Shown here one piece after another: positions 51,018 through 60,291 of a stretch of 64,000 bases of DNA. A model generated the notes under the pieces. It ran no database searches. It had not been told where the DNA came from and saw only the letters and a list, made by a program, of their open reading frames with translations. Both the position numbers and the translations under genes were made by a program. Position 1 is the stretch's first letter; every line of letters starts with the position of its first letter. The stretch is taken from the NCBI GenBank assembly GCA_021390615.1, contig JAJEJU010000025.1, positions 1,798,001 through 1,862,000 on the forward strand, in the 5' to 3' direction. The stretch is from Rhodanobacteraceae bacterium ZG21-1. GTDB lineage: Bacteria; Pseudomonadota; Gammaproteobacteria; Xanthomonadales; Rhodanobacteraceae.

Positions 51018-53459
51018 CTAGGGCTTCAGCCAGGTCTGGAACAGTTCGTCGATGCGGCGGTATTCGTCGTACCACGAGTCCGGATGCACGAAGCCGTGGC
51101 GCTCCAGCGGATACAGCGAGAGCCAGAAGTTCTTCTTGTGCAGCTCGATAAAGCGCTGGTACAGGCGGATCGAGTCGCTGCTCATCACGTTGTCGTCGAT
51201 CAGGCCGTGCTCGATCAGCAGCGGATCCTGCAGGTGGTCGGCGTATTCGATCGGCGAGCTGGTGGCGTAGGCCTGCGGATCGAGCTGCGGGTCGTTGAGG
51301 ATGTTCGAGGTGTACTCGTGGTTGTAGGTGGTCCAGTCGGCCACCGGGCGCAGCGCGGCGCCGGCAGCGAACTCGCCCGGTGCGCGCAGCAGGGCCATCA
51401 GGGTCATGAAGCCGCCGTAGCTGCCGCCGTAGACGCCCACCCGCTTCGGATCGACGCCGTGCTGCTGCGCCAGCCAGGCCTTGCCGTCCAGCAGATCCTC
51501 CAGCTCGGGGTGGCCCATGTTGCGGTAGGTCGAGACGCGCCAGGCGCGGCCGTAGCCTTCCGAATCGCGGTAATCCATGTCGAGCACCACGAAGCCCTGC
51601 TGCACCAGCAGGTTGTGGAACATCTGCTCGCGGAAGTAGTTGGACCAGGACAAGTGCACGTTCTGCAGGTAGCCCGCGCCGTGCACGAACAGCACGGCGG
51701 GCCGCGAAGACGCGCCCGCGTGGTCGTCGGCGGGACCGTAGTACTTGGCGTAGATCACCCCCACGCCGTGCGAGGACCGCACTTCGACGATCTTCGGCGC
51801 GATCCAGGCGTGCGCGCTGAAGGCCTGCTTCATGGTGTTGGTCAGCTCGCGCGGCGCGCCGCCGCCGGCCGGCTGCACCGCCAGCTGCGGCAGCACATAG
51901 GGCGAGGAATGCAGCACGGCCAGCTGCTTGTCGTCCGGCGACAGCGCGAAGCCGTCCATGCCCTGGTACTGGGTCAGCCGGGTCAACTCGCCGCCGCCGG
52001 CGGACACGCGATAGACGTCGTAGCTGTACGGGGCGACCTTGTTGGTGCGCACATAGAACCACTGGCCGTCTTCGGACAGCTGCGGATGGCTGATCTCGAA
52101 CTTGCCGGCGGTGAGCGCCTGCGGCTTGCCGCCCAGGTTCTTGCGGTAGAGCTGCGAATAGCCGCCCTCCTCGCTCAGGTACCACAGCGTGCGATTGTCC
52201 TTGAGCCAGCCGAAATCGTTGAAGTTCCAGTTGATCCAGGCGTTGTCGCTGAGCCGGTGCTGGGTCACCAGCGCGTGCCGGGCGAAGTCGATCGAGGTGA
52301 TCCAGCGATCCTTGTTGTCGACCGCGCGCAGCTGGATCGCCGCGTTGTCGCCGTCGTCGCTCCACGCGATGCTGTTGTCGCGGCTGTCCAGGTCGATCGG
52401 CGTGACCCGCACCGCGCGCAGCTCCGGTGCCTTCAGCGCCTTGGCCTGGTCGTCCTTGCCGGCCTTGCGCAGCGCGGCCACGGTCTGCTCGCGGATCGCG
52501 CTGAGCGGATCGTCCTTGATGCCGGGCAGCTCGTCGGTCTTCAGCGGATAGGCCTTGTGCGCGGCGAGGTCGAGCAGCAGCAGCGACTGCGGCGCCGGAT
52601 CGTCGCGCCCGACATAGGTGCGCGCATCCTGGGTCTCGGTGTAGCCGGAATCGGTGACGTAGTGGATCACCTTGGGCGGGCGGCCCTCGGCATGCCCCTT
52701 GGGCACGGTGATCAGCACCATCCAGCGGCCGTTCGGCGACAGGTCGGTCTCCACCGCCTCGATCTTGTCGCCCAGCCAGAACGGCTTCGGCGCGCGGCCG
52801 GGATCGGCGGCGGTGAGGGCGTCCTCGTCGGCGCGGCGCGCGTCCTTGTCGGCCTTGATCTCGCGCAGGGTCTTGAACAGCTTCAGCTGTTCCTCGCCCA
52901 GCTCGTCCGGCTGCTTGGCCTGCGGATCGTCGGCGAACTTCAGCACCGCCACCGGCGCGGCGACGCCGCTGGCCAGGTCGTAGCTGTACCAGTCGTTGCC
53001 CTGGCGGTACTGCAGCGCGTGGCCGTCGCCGGAGAACTGCAGCGCGGCTTCCGGCTCGCTCGAATGGGTCACCTGCACGCGGCGGCCGCTGGCCAGGTCC
53101 TTGAGGAAGACATCGCCGTGCATGAGGTAGGCGGCATGCCGATGCGCGCGGTCGAACACCGAAGGCCCTTCGGCCTGCGCCACCGCGGCGGGATCGAGCC
53201 GCACCGGCGCGCCGCCGCCGGCGTCGACGCGATACAGGTCGCGCACCGGGCTGCCGTCGCGCTTCAGCTGGTAGTACAGGCTGCGGCCGTCTGCGCTCCA
53301 GTACGGCGATTCCACCGCCTGACCGATCCAGTCGGGATTGGCCATGATGGTTTCCAGGTCGAGCCCGCCCGCGGCCGGCTCGCCGGAGGCGGGGCCTGCC
53401 GCCGCCGCGGCAGGCAGCAGGATGAGGGAAACGAGGCCGGCGAGCAGCGATCGGCGCAT
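51018..53459 (-). CDS. Secreted S9-family prolyl oligopeptidase/dipeptidyl peptidase
   Basis: An 813-residue secreted enzyme. Signal peptide MRRSLLAGLVSLILLPAAAA (cleavage near AGPA), then a propeller-type N-terminal domain to about residue 540, then the alpha/beta-hydrolase: VLFVHGAGYLQNVHLSWSN, KRVGVYGGSYGGFMTLMALL with nucleophile Ser about 680 in GGSYGG, LIEHGLIDDNVMSSDSIRLY with the Asp, and LYPLERHGFVHPDSWYDEYR with the His. It cleaves peptides, probably at prolines or releasing dipeptides, in the periplasm or outside. Start ATG 53459 is supported by GGAG and the signal peptide. Confidence 0.92.
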   Translation of the reverse strand: MRRSLLAGLVSLILLPAAAAAGPASGEPAAGGLDLETIMANPDWIGQAVESPYWSADGRSLYYQLKRDGSPVRDLYRVDAGGGAPVRLDPAAVAQAEGPSVFDRAHRHAAYLMHGDVFLKDLASGRRVQVTHSSEPEAALQFSGDGHALQYRQGNDWYSYDLASGVAAPVAVLKFADDPQAKQPDELGEEQLKLFKTLREIKADKDARRADEDALTAADPGRAPKPFWLGDKIEAVETDLSPNGRWMVLITVPKGHAEGRPPKVIHYVTDSGYTETQDARTYVGRDDPAPQSLLLLDLAAHKAYPLKTDELPGIKDDPLSAIREQTVAALRKAGKDDQAKALKAPELRAVRVTPIDLDSRDNSIAWSDDGDNAAIQLRAVDNKDRWITSIDFARHALVTQHRLSDNAWINWNFNDFGWLKDNRTLWYLSEEGGYSQLYRKNLGGKPQALTAGKFEISHPQLSEDGQWFYVRTNKVAPYSYDVYRVSAGGGELTRLTQYQGMDGFALSPDDKQLAVLHSSPYVLPQLAVQPAGGGAPRELTNTMKQAFSAHAWIAPKIVEVRSSHGVGVIYAKYYGPADDHAGASSRPAVLFVHGAGYLQNVHLSWSNYFREQMFHNLLVQQGFVVLDMDYRDSEGYGRAWRVSTYRNMGHPELEDLLDGKAWLAQQHGVDPKRVGVYGGSYGGFMTLMALLRAPGEFAAGAALRPVADWTTYNHEYTSNILNDPQLDPQAYATSSPIEYADHLQDPLLIEHGLIDDNVMSSDSIRLYQRFIELHKKNFWLSLYPLERHGFVHPDSWYDEYRRIDELFQTWLKP

Positions 53460-53622
53460 GGGATGCTCCGCAGTCGAAACGCGCCAGCGTAGCGGCGCTG
53501 CACGACGAGACAAGCGCCAAGCGTCCCATTCCCTCCGCCGCACCGGCGGATTTATCCTTAGAGGTTGGCCGTCCATCGCAACGACTGGGGCGCGTGCAGC
53601 ATCGGCGCCGAAGGGGAACGAA

Positions 53623-54027
53623 ATGATGTCGTCCAGCCTGAGCACCTTGCCCGCCTTCCTGGCGTACTTCGGCACCGGCCTGCTGCTGCTCGCCGTGTTC
53701 GTCACCTGCTATCTCTGGTTCACCCCGCTGCGCGAGATCCGGCTGATCCGCGCCGGCAATGTCAGCGCCGCAGTGAGCCTGGGCGGTGCAGTGCTCGGCT
53801 TCGTGCTGCCGCTGGCCAGCGCGATCGCCCACAGCGTCAGCCTGCTCGACCTGCTGGTGTGGGGCGGTGTGGCGATGGCGGTGCAGCTGGCCGCCTATAC
53901 CGTGCTGCACCTGCTGCTGCGCGAGCTGCCGGCGCAGATCGAGCAGGACCACCTGGCGATGGCCATCCTGGCCGCGCTGGCCAGCGTGACGGTGGGGCTG
54001 CTCGCCGCCGCCGCGATGAGCTACTGA
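53623..54027 (+). CDS. DUF350 membrane protein (YjfL-like)
   Basis: A 134-residue protein with four predicted helices (residues 10-30, 48-70, 73-97, 112-133), the DUF350 pattern of two hairpins: YFGTGLLLLAVFVTCYLWFT, TPLREIRLIRAGNVSAAVSL and GGAVLGFVLPLASAIAHSVS. It begins a tight group with a DUF1190-like gene (next, 1-base gap) and a glutathionylspermidine-synthase-like gene, the same order as yjfL-yjfM-yjfC in enterobacteria. The start has GGGGAACGAA upstream. The role of DUF350 proteins is unknown; membrane association of the whole group is likely. Confidence 0.8.
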   Translation: MMSSSLSTLPAFLAYFGTGLLLLAVFVTCYLWFTPLREIRLIRAGNVSAAVSLGGAVLGFVLPLASAIAHSVSLLDLLVWGGVAMAVQLAAYTVLHLLLRELPAQIEQDHLAMAILAALASVTVGLLAAAAMSY

Positions 54028-54028
54028 G

Positions 54029-54457
54029 GTGAGCGAGCCGCGCCGTTATTCGCCGCGCCCCACGCCGCTGCACGACGGCGATGCCGGAACGCCGCGCCGC
54101 CGCTCGATGGCGGTGCCGCTGGTGCTGCTCGGCGCGCTGGGCCTGGGCCTGTGGAAATGCAGCGGCACGCCGGTGCAGCGCAATCGCTACAACAGCCTGC
54201 AGGACTGCGAGCGGGATTATTCGACCCAGCAATGCACCGCCGACTATCCGGTAGGCAGCAGCGGCGGCGGCGGCTCGCACTACTACGGCCCCTGGTACCG
54301 CAGCCGCTCCGGCACCAGCGCCAGCTACGCCGGCGATCCCGGCCCCGGCCGCAGCGGCGGCATCGTCGGCCTGGGCGACGGCCATCCCAACGGGGTCGAG
54401 CTGGGCACGCGCGGCGGCTTCGGCGCCAGCGGCCGCATCGCCGCGCGGGGCAGCTGA
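54029..54457 (+). CDS. DUF1190-like protein (YgiB/YjfM type)
   Basis: A 142-residue protein with a basic N-terminus, a single membrane helix (MAVPLVLLGALGLGLWKC) and a periplasmic Gly/Ser-rich chain. The motif DCERDYSTQQCTADYP is the Cys-containing signature of DUF1190 (YgiB/YjfM). The C-terminal GVELGTRGGFGASG is flexible. GTG 54029 overlaps the end of the preceding stop region, giving a tight operon with the DUF350 gene and the synthase-like gene, which overlaps its end by one base. In E. coli the same three families sit together, and the reason is unknown. Confidence 0.75.
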   Translation: MSEPRRYSPRPTPLHDGDAGTPRRRSMAVPLVLLGALGLGLWKCSGTPVQRNRYNSLQDCERDYSTQQCTADYPVGSSGGGGSHYYGPWYRSRSGTSASYAGDPGPGRSGGIVGLGDGHPNGVELGTRGGFGASGRIAARGS

Positions 54458-55563
54458 TGCGCCGCGAGCGCATCGCTCCCCGGCCGGACTGGCCGGCCCG
54501 CGTCGAAGCGCTCGGCTTCCACTTCCACACCCTCGATGGCTCGCCGTACTGGCGCGAGGACGCCTGCTACGTGTTCGACAGCGCGCAGATCGACTTGCTG
54601 GAGGCTGCCGCGACCAAGCTGCATGCGCTATGCCTCGAAGCCGTCGAGCGCATCGTACGCAGCGGCCGCTACGCCGAACTGGGCCTGGACCAGCGCGCCG
54701 CCGCCCTGGTCGAACGCAGCTGGCGCGATCGCGACGGTGCCTTGTACGGGCGCATGGACCTCAGCTACGACGGGCATGGCGCGCCGAAGCTGCTCGAGTA
54801 CAACGCCGACACGCCGACGTCCCTGCTCGAGGCCAGCGTGGTGCAGTGGTACTGGCTCACCGAGACGCAGCCCGGCGCCGACCAGTTCAACGCGATCCAC
54901 GAACGCCTGGTGGAGCGCTGGCAGCGCGTGCTGCCGCCGCGTTCGGCCGTCCATTTCGCTGCCTGCTACGAAAACCCCGAAGACGCCGCCACCTGCGACT
55001 ACCTGCTCGACACCTGCCTGCAGGCCGGGCATCAGGCCAAGGCGCTGGACATGGAGCAGATCGGCTGGAGCGGTCGCGACTTCGTGGATCTGGAAAACCA
55101 GCCGATCGGCCGCCTGTTCAAGCTCTATCCGTGGGAATGGATGCTGGCCGAACCGTATGCGCCGCATCTGCCGCAGACGCGCCTGCAATGGCTGGAACCG
55201 CCCTGGAAGATGCTGCTGTCGAACAAGGCAATCCTGCCGCTGCTGTGGGAATATTTTCCCCATCACCCCAACCTGCTGCCGGCCAGCCGCCGTCGCGCCG
55301 ATATCGCCGGACCGGCGGTGCAGAAGCCTTACTGGGGCCGCGAAGGCCAGGGTGTGCGCATCCTGGGCGCGCACGAGGACGCCTACGCCGACACGCAGCC
55401 CTGCGTATTCCAGGCCTTCGCGCCGCTGCCGAACTTCGACGGCCGCCATGCCCTGGTCGGCGCGTGGATCGTCGGCGATGCCGCCGCCGGCATCGGCATC
55501 CGCGAAGACAACGACGCGATCACCCGCAACACCAGCCAGTTCGTGCCGCACTGCTTCCGCTGA
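54457..55563 (+). CDS. Glutathionylspermidine synthase-like ATP-grasp protein
   Basis: A 368-residue protein of the glutathionylspermidine synthase/YjfC-YgiC family, with an ATP-grasp fold. Landmarks: YGRMDLSYDGHGAPKLLEYN and ADTPTSLLEASVVQWYWL, then YENPEDAATCDYLLDTCLQA, FKLYPWEWMLAEPYAPH, PPWKMLLSNKAILPLLWEYF, VQKPYWGREGQGVRIL and DGRHALVGAWIVGDAAAGIG. The last holds the metal/ATP residues. It is the C-terminal synthase half only, without the amidase domain of E. coli Gss. It might ligate a peptide or amine to a protein or small molecule. The start overlaps the DUF1190-like stop (TGATG). Confidence 0.9.
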   Translation: MRRERIAPRPDWPARVEALGFHFHTLDGSPYWREDACYVFDSAQIDLLEAAATKLHALCLEAVERIVRSGRYAELGLDQRAAALVERSWRDRDGALYGRMDLSYDGHGAPKLLEYNADTPTSLLEASVVQWYWLTETQPGADQFNAIHERLVERWQRVLPPRSAVHFAACYENPEDAATCDYLLDTCLQAGHQAKALDMEQIGWSGRDFVDLENQPIGRLFKLYPWEWMLAEPYAPHLPQTRLQWLEPPWKMLLSNKAILPLLWEYFPHHPNLLPASRRRADIAGPAVQKPYWGREGQGVRILGAHEDAYADTQPCVFQAFAPLPNFDGRHALVGAWIVGDAAAGIGIREDNDAITRNTSQFVPHCFR

Positions 55564-55624
55564 GCGCGGCGGGCGCGGGCAAGCGCCCTGCTACCATGCG
55601 ACTCCCCTTCGAGCCGATCGCCCC

Positions 55625-56287
55625 ATGAGCCTGCTGCCCACCATCGAACGCGAAACCGCCGCCAACCCCACGCACACGATTCTCTGGCTGCACGGCCTCG
55701 GTGCGGACGGCCACGACTTCGCGCCGATCGTGCCGGAACTGGTTTCGCCGCAATGGCCGGCGCTGCGCTTTGTGTTTCCGCATGCGCCGGTGCGCCCGGT
55801 GACGATCAACGGCGGCCTGCCGATGCGCGCGTGGTACGACATTCTCGGCCTCGACCTGCTGAGCCAGCAGGACGAGGCCGGCATGCGCCAGTCGATCGAC
55901 CAGGTCGATGCGCTGATCGCGCGCGAAGTCGAGCGCGGCGTTGCGCCGGGCGACATCGTGTTGGCCGGCTTCTCGCAGGGCGGCGCGATCGCGCTGGCCG
56001 CCGGCCTGCGCCATACGCAGCGGCTGGGCGGCATCATCGCGCTGTCCACCTATCTGCCGCTGCACGAGAAGCTGGCCGCCGAGCGCCATGCCGCGAACAC
56101 GGCGACGCCGATCTTCTGGGGCCACGGCAGCTTCGATCCAGTGGTGCCGCTGCCGCGCGGCACCGCTTCATGTGCCCTGCTGCAACAGCTGGGCTACACC
56201 GTCGACTGGCACGTCTACCCGATGGCGCATGCGGTCTGCCCGGAAGAGCTCAGCGACCTGCGCGCCTGGCTCGATCGCCTGCTCTAG
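55625..56287 (+). CDS. Carboxylesterase/phospholipase (EstB-like)
   Basis: A 220-residue alpha/beta-hydrolase of the carboxylesterase-2/acyl-protein thioesterase group. TILWLHGLGADGHDFAPIVP is the oxyanion-loop region, MRAWYDILGLD the family signature, and VLAGFSQGGAIALAAGLRHT carries nucleophile Ser at about 117. PIFWGHGSFDPVVPLPRG contains the Asp, and YPMAHAVCPEELSDL the His. The start lies 61 bases after the synthase stop. It hydrolyses short acyl esters; a natural substrate is not evident. A longer frame exists upstream, but it is a shadow of the synthase gene. Confidence 0.93.
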   Translation: MSLLPTIERETAANPTHTILWLHGLGADGHDFAPIVPELVSPQWPALRFVFPHAPVRPVTINGGLPMRAWYDILGLDLLSQQDEAGMRQSIDQVDALIAREVERGVAPGDIVLAGFSQGGAIALAAGLRHTQRLGGIIALSTYLPLHEKLAAERHAANTATPIFWGHGSFDPVVPLPRGTASCALLQQLGYTVDWHVYPMAHAVCPEELSDLRAWLDRLL

Positions 56288-56369
56288 CGCGGAAAACCCG
56301 CCCGCAGCACGCTGCAGGCGCCACGCCATCGTCGTATGCTGACAGCCTGCGGACGTTGAGGAGGCCGTC

Positions 56370-56738
56370 ATGAGCTTCATCGTCAAGCGTGTCTACGAGC
56401 CCGCCGCCAGTGCGGACGGCTACCGCGTGCTGGTGGATCGACTATGGCCACGCGGTCTGAAGAAACAGGACGCCGCCCTGGATCTCTGGGCCAAGGAAGT
56501 GGCTCCCAGCGCGGCCCTGCGCCGCTGGTTCGGCCATGAGCCGACGCGCTGGGAAGGCTTCCGCCACCGCTACGCCGCCGAACTGGACGCCCTGACCGAG
56601 CTGTGGCGCCCGCTGGCCATGCGCGCCACGCGCCAGCGCGTGGCCCTGCTGTTCGGCGCCGTCGACGAAGAACACAACAACGCGGTAGCGCTGAAGATCT
56701 ATCTGGAGGCCTGGCTGCGTGCGCACGGCCCGGCCTGA
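56370..56738 (+). CDS. DUF488 family protein (YeaO-like)
   Basis: A 122-residue protein with the DUF488 signature: IVKRVYEPAASADGYRVLVD RLWPRG (the R-D-R-L-W-P-R-G motif), LDLWAKEVAPSAALRRWFGH and VALLFGAVDEEHNNAVAL. Family members are short, cytoplasmic and of unknown function, usually single genes. This one lies 82 bases after the esterase with its own ATG; a TATGCT hexamer about 35 bases upstream could be a -10 box. No structural or functional deviation was seen. Confidence 0.85.
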   Translation: MSFIVKRVYEPAASADGYRVLVDRLWPRGLKKQDAALDLWAKEVAPSAALRRWFGHEPTRWEGFRHRYAAELDALTELWRPLAMRATRQRVALLFGAVDEEHNNAVALKIYLEAWLRAHGPA

Positions 56739-57329
56739 GCAAGGGGCATGCTCGTCTCCACGCCCAGCCATTCGCATCGTCCTTGAGCTGACCGGCCGGA
56801 GCCCGAGCGGGCTAGTGCAAGCTAGCCTGTTCGAGCTTCATAGCGCCGATGACTTGGTCGTCGCCGAGCGATCCGCGGAGCCGAATCTGTTTACGTCCAC
56901 ACTGCGGTCACCGCAGGATCGTCTGTGAAGGACCGTGGACTCGGTCGATTTCGGTCTTGTAGCTTCTCGTGTGGGGCACGGGCGATATGAGATGCGCCTG
57001 CTCACGCTTCGTGCACGATCGCGCGGCAGATGCACTCAAGGCTCGATATCTGCCGTGCTCGATCTATCGTGCTCACCTAAGCGCCAGCTCGATTAGTCCG
57101 CACACCCTATCCGCTGCTTCGCCCTGTTTCGAGCCGCAGGCATGTCGCGCTCGGCACAGACCGCACGCCACAAGCTTCATGCGTTGCTTCGCGGCGCCAG
57201 TCGCAAAGCCTCATTTCACGCCCAGCTGCATCTCAGGTCGATGGGTTCGCAGGCGACGTCCACTACCTCACCGGCTTCAAGCTCGCTGACGCACCGCGCT
57301 CGGCATCGCTGCACGAACCTGGGCCCACC
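56739..57329. other. Intergenic stretch, no gene seen
   Basis: 591 bases between DUF488 and the end of the convergent patatin gene. Short frames lack ribosome-binding sites and domain content. There is no RNA gene and no strong terminator that I can make out. Confidence 0.45.
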
Positions 57330-58280
57330 CTATTGGGCTTCGTGCACCGTCTCGCGACTGGCACGCCAGTCGCTCAAGGTCTTGCGCGCGCGTGCGCGCC
57401 CCAGCTCGATCAGCTCGCGCGCGCGATAAAACTCGTAGTTGGTGGAAGCGTTGCGCGGCATGCGGATCAGCAGGTCCGGTTCGTAGGCGGCCAGGCGCAG
57501 GCGCGAAAGATTGGCCTGCATCAGATCCATCGACTGGTTGAGCAGATCGAATGCACCCGGCTCCGGCGCCTTGCTTTCACCGTGCGGCACCAGGCGTCCG
57601 ATCAACCGGCCGATGCGCTGGCGGTAGCCGCCGCCGGCAGCGCTGTCGGGCTCGACCGGCGGCGGCGGCGATTCGGCCGGGCCGTCCATGCTGACCGCGA
57701 AGAGATAATCCGCCGGCTCGCGGATCAGCGGCGTGACCGGCACCGGGTTGAGCAGCGCACCGTCGACCAGGCGGCGCCCCTCCACGTGGTAGGGGCGGAA
57801 CACCGTAGGGATCGCGATCGAGGCGCGCACCGCCTCGAACAGCGAGCCGCGGGTGATCCACACTTCGCGCTCGCGATCCAGGTCGGTGGCCACCGCGGTG
57901 AAGGCCATCGGCAGCTCCTCGATGGCGATGTCGCCGATCAACTCCAGCAACCGGCCGATGATGCGGTCGCCCTTGATCAGGCCACCGCCGGAGAAGGTCC
58001 AGTCGACCAGCTTGAGCACGTCGAGCTTGTCCAGCGTGCACACCCAGTCGCGATAAACGTCCAGCTTGCCGGTGGCGTAGATGCCGCCGACCAGGGCGCC
58101 CATCGAGGTGCCGGCGACGGCGCTGATCTCGAAGCCCTGCGCCACGATCTCCTCGATCGCGCCGATGTGCGCCAAGCCCTTCGCGCCGCCCGCGCCCAGC
58201 GCTAGCGCGACCGTAGGTTTGCGCGATGCGGCCAGATCGGAAGGCGCGGCGGTGGGATCGGCGATGTCGCTGTGGCTCAT
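57330..58280 (-). CDS. Patatin-like phospholipase (RssA-type)
   Basis: A 316-residue soluble patatin: ALGAGGAKGLAHIGAIEEIV is the oxyanion/first motif, AVAGTSMGALVGGIYATG holds the nucleophile Ser in GTSMG, and RRLVDGALLNPVPVTPL holds the catalytic Asp in DGA. The segment SIAIPTVFRPYH is also conserved. Start ATG 58280 (SHSDIAD...) is supported by GGAG upstream; the very long frame that continues to 60269 is antisense to the SLC13 gene and is not real. Enzymes of this group cleave membrane phospholipids or lysophospholipids. Regulation and localisation are unknown. Confidence 0.9.
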   Translation of the reverse strand: MSHSDIADPTAAPSDLAASRKPTVALALGAGGAKGLAHIGAIEEIVAQGFEISAVAGTSMGALVGGIYATGKLDVYRDWVCTLDKLDVLKLVDWTFSGGGLIKGDRIIGRLLELIGDIAIEELPMAFTAVATDLDREREVWITRGSLFEAVRASIAIPTVFRPYHVEGRRLVDGALLNPVPVTPLIREPADYLFAVSMDGPAESPPPPVEPDSAAGGGYRQRIGRLIGRLVPHGESKAPEPGAFDLLNQSMDLMQANLSRLRLAAYEPDLLIRMPRNASTNYEFYRARELIELGRARARKTLSDWRASRETVHEAQ

Positions 58281-58466
58281 GCGTGGTGATGCTCCAGCTG
58301 GTGGAATCGACGCGCCGGGTGTCCACTGCGGATCCGCCGCCGGGTACGGCAGCCCTCGCGGCTGGACCTCGCGGGCATCGGCCGCCATGATGTTAGCGAC
58401 AAACGCGGAACCGAGCATGCCAGCGATCCTTTCCAACCTGCCCACGCCGTCCGGCGCCCGCCACGC

Positions 58467-60239
58467 ATGAGCTGGCAGGCCTGGGCCACGGTGGCGATCA
58501 TCGTGGCGGCGATTGCGCTGTTCGCCAGCGAGCGCATCCGCATCGACCTGGTGGCGCTGCTGGTGCTGGGCGCGTTGGTGATGCTGGGCATCGTCAGCCC
58601 CGCCGAGGCGCTGACCGGCTTCAGCAACGAGGCCACCGTCACCGTCGCGGCGATGTTCGCGCTCAGTCTGGGCATCGAGCGCTCCGGCGCGCTCGAACCG
58701 CTGATTCGCGTACTGACCAAGATCCGCCAGCCCTGGCTGCTGACCCTGGCGATGATGCTGGTGATCGCCCCGCTCGGCGCCTTCGTGAAGAACATCGCCC
58801 TGGTCGCGATGTTCCTGCCGCTGGCGCTGCGCGTATGCCAGCGCACGCATACTTCGCCGGCGCGCGTGCTGATGCCGATGGCCTATGCCGCGCAGATGGG
58901 CGGCGTGTGCACGTTGATCGGCACCTCGTCCAACCTGCTTGCCGACAGCCTGGCGCAGAAGCACGGCCTGCCCGGCTTCGGCGTGTTCGAGTTCACCCGG
59001 CTCGGTGCCCTGCTGGCGGTGGCGGGCATCGGCTACCTGATGCTGATCGGGCGCTGGCTGCTGCCGCGTCAGCTGACCGAGGAACTGCCGGCGCAGGCCG
59101 ATATCGGCAAGTACGTCACCGAACTCGAAGTGGGCGCGGATTCGCCCCTGCTCGGCAAGCGCATCGTGGAGAGCCGGCTGGGCGAGCGCTTCGGCGTATA
59201 CCCGCTGGAGCTGCTGCGCGGCGAACGCCGCATGTGGTCGCCTGGCCTGCAGGAAATCGCCGCCGGCGACGTGCTGCTGGTGCGCGGCGAGTGGGACAAG
59301 CTCGAGGAATTCCGCGAGCAGGCGCGCCTGCGCAGCGCGCCCGAGGGCCGCTACGCCCACGATGCCGAGCATCCCCGCGTGCTGGCCGAGCTGATGGTGA
59401 CGCCGGCCAGCGCCGCCGAAGGACGCCGCCTCGACGAGATCGACCTGGGCTGGCGCTACGACGCCACCGTGCTGGCGATCCATCGCCGCGGCCAGGTGCT
59501 GCGCAACAAGCTCAGCGAGGTCAACCTGGCGGTCGGCGACGTGCTGCTGGCCCTGGTCGACGAAGCACGCATGCCGAAGCTGCGCGGCGACGAAAGCTTC
59601 GTGGTGCTGAGCGAGCGCGAAGACGCGCGCCGCACGCCGCGCAAGGCGCTGACCGCCACGCTGATCATGGCTGCGGTGGTGATCGCCTCCGGCCTGCACT
59701 GGCTGCCGATCCCGATCGCGGCGATCTGCGGCGCCACCGCAATGGCGCTGACCGGCTGCTTCGGGCGCAAGGACGTCTACGAGAGCATGGACTGGAAGAT
59801 CATCATCCTGCTCGGCGCGATCCTGCCGCTGGGTATCGCGATCGAGCGCAGCGGGCTGTCGCAGGCGGTGGTGCAGGCCGGCATGCAGCTGGTCGGCACG
59901 CACGGCCCGCTCGCCGCCCTGCTGATGGTCTACCTGCTCACCGCCCTGCTCACCGAGCTGATGGGACACAATCCCTCGGTGGTGCTGATGGTCGGCATCG
60001 CCGCCTCGGTGGCGCATGCGGTGCACGCCGATCCGCGCCCGTTCGTGGTGGCGGTGGCGTTCGCCGCTGCCACCTCGTTCGCCACGCCGGTCGGCTATCC
60101 GACCAATACCATGGTGTACTACGCCGGCGGCTATCGCTTCACCGATTTCATGAAGGTCGGCATCCCGCTGATCCTGCTGTTCTGCGCGCTGTCGATGTGG
60201 CTGATCCCGCTGTTCTGGCCGTTTCATCCGGCGCATTGA
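58467..60239 (+). CDS. SLC13/DASS-type carrier with RCK_C domains
   Basis: A 590-residue membrane protein with about eleven helices. The N-terminal (TGFSNEATVTVAAMFALSLG) and C-terminal (PTNTMVYYAGGYRFTDFMKV) halves contain the SLC13 signatures, including GTSSNLLADSLA and GYPTNTMV. Between them, residues about 205-375, lie two TrkA-C-like regulatory domains (GADSPLLGKRIVESRLGERF, then RRLDEIDLGWRYDATVLAIH). Such carriers transport anions such as sulfate, dicarboxylates or arsenite. The start has no strong ribosome-binding site, and the gene is divergent from patatin (186 bases). Confidence 0.88.
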   Translation: MSWQAWATVAIIVAAIALFASERIRIDLVALLVLGALVMLGIVSPAEALTGFSNEATVTVAAMFALSLGIERSGALEPLIRVLTKIRQPWLLTLAMMLVIAPLGAFVKNIALVAMFLPLALRVCQRTHTSPARVLMPMAYAAQMGGVCTLIGTSSNLLADSLAQKHGLPGFGVFEFTRLGALLAVAGIGYLMLIGRWLLPRQLTEELPAQADIGKYVTELEVGADSPLLGKRIVESRLGERFGVYPLELLRGERRMWSPGLQEIAAGDVLLVRGEWDKLEEFREQARLRSAPEGRYAHDAEHPRVLAELMVTPASAAEGRRLDEIDLGWRYDATVLAIHRRGQVLRNKLSEVNLAVGDVLLALVDEARMPKLRGDESFVVLSEREDARRTPRKALTATLIMAAVVIASGLHWLPIPIAAICGATAMALTGCFGRKDVYESMDWKIIILLGAILPLGIAIERSGLSQAVVQAGMQLVGTHGPLAALLMVYLLTALLTELMGHNPSVVLMVGIAASVAHAVHADPRPFVVAVAFAAATSFATPVGYPTNTMVYYAGGYRFTDFMKVGIPLILLFCALSMWLIPLFWPFHPAH

Positions 60240-60291
60240 GCGCGGAACGTTCCGCGCCGCCAACCACATCGATCACGCGAGTGCTTGAAGC

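Noticed and set aside
54536..55624. N-terminal extension giving a 583-codon esterase
   Set aside because: It is a frame-shifted shadow of the synthase-like gene, and the esterase domain starts at ATG 55625 with full length.
58281..60269. N-terminal extension giving a 979-codon patatin
   Set aside because: The added part is antisense to the SLC13 gene and has no domain content. The patatin motif begins soon after ATG 58280.
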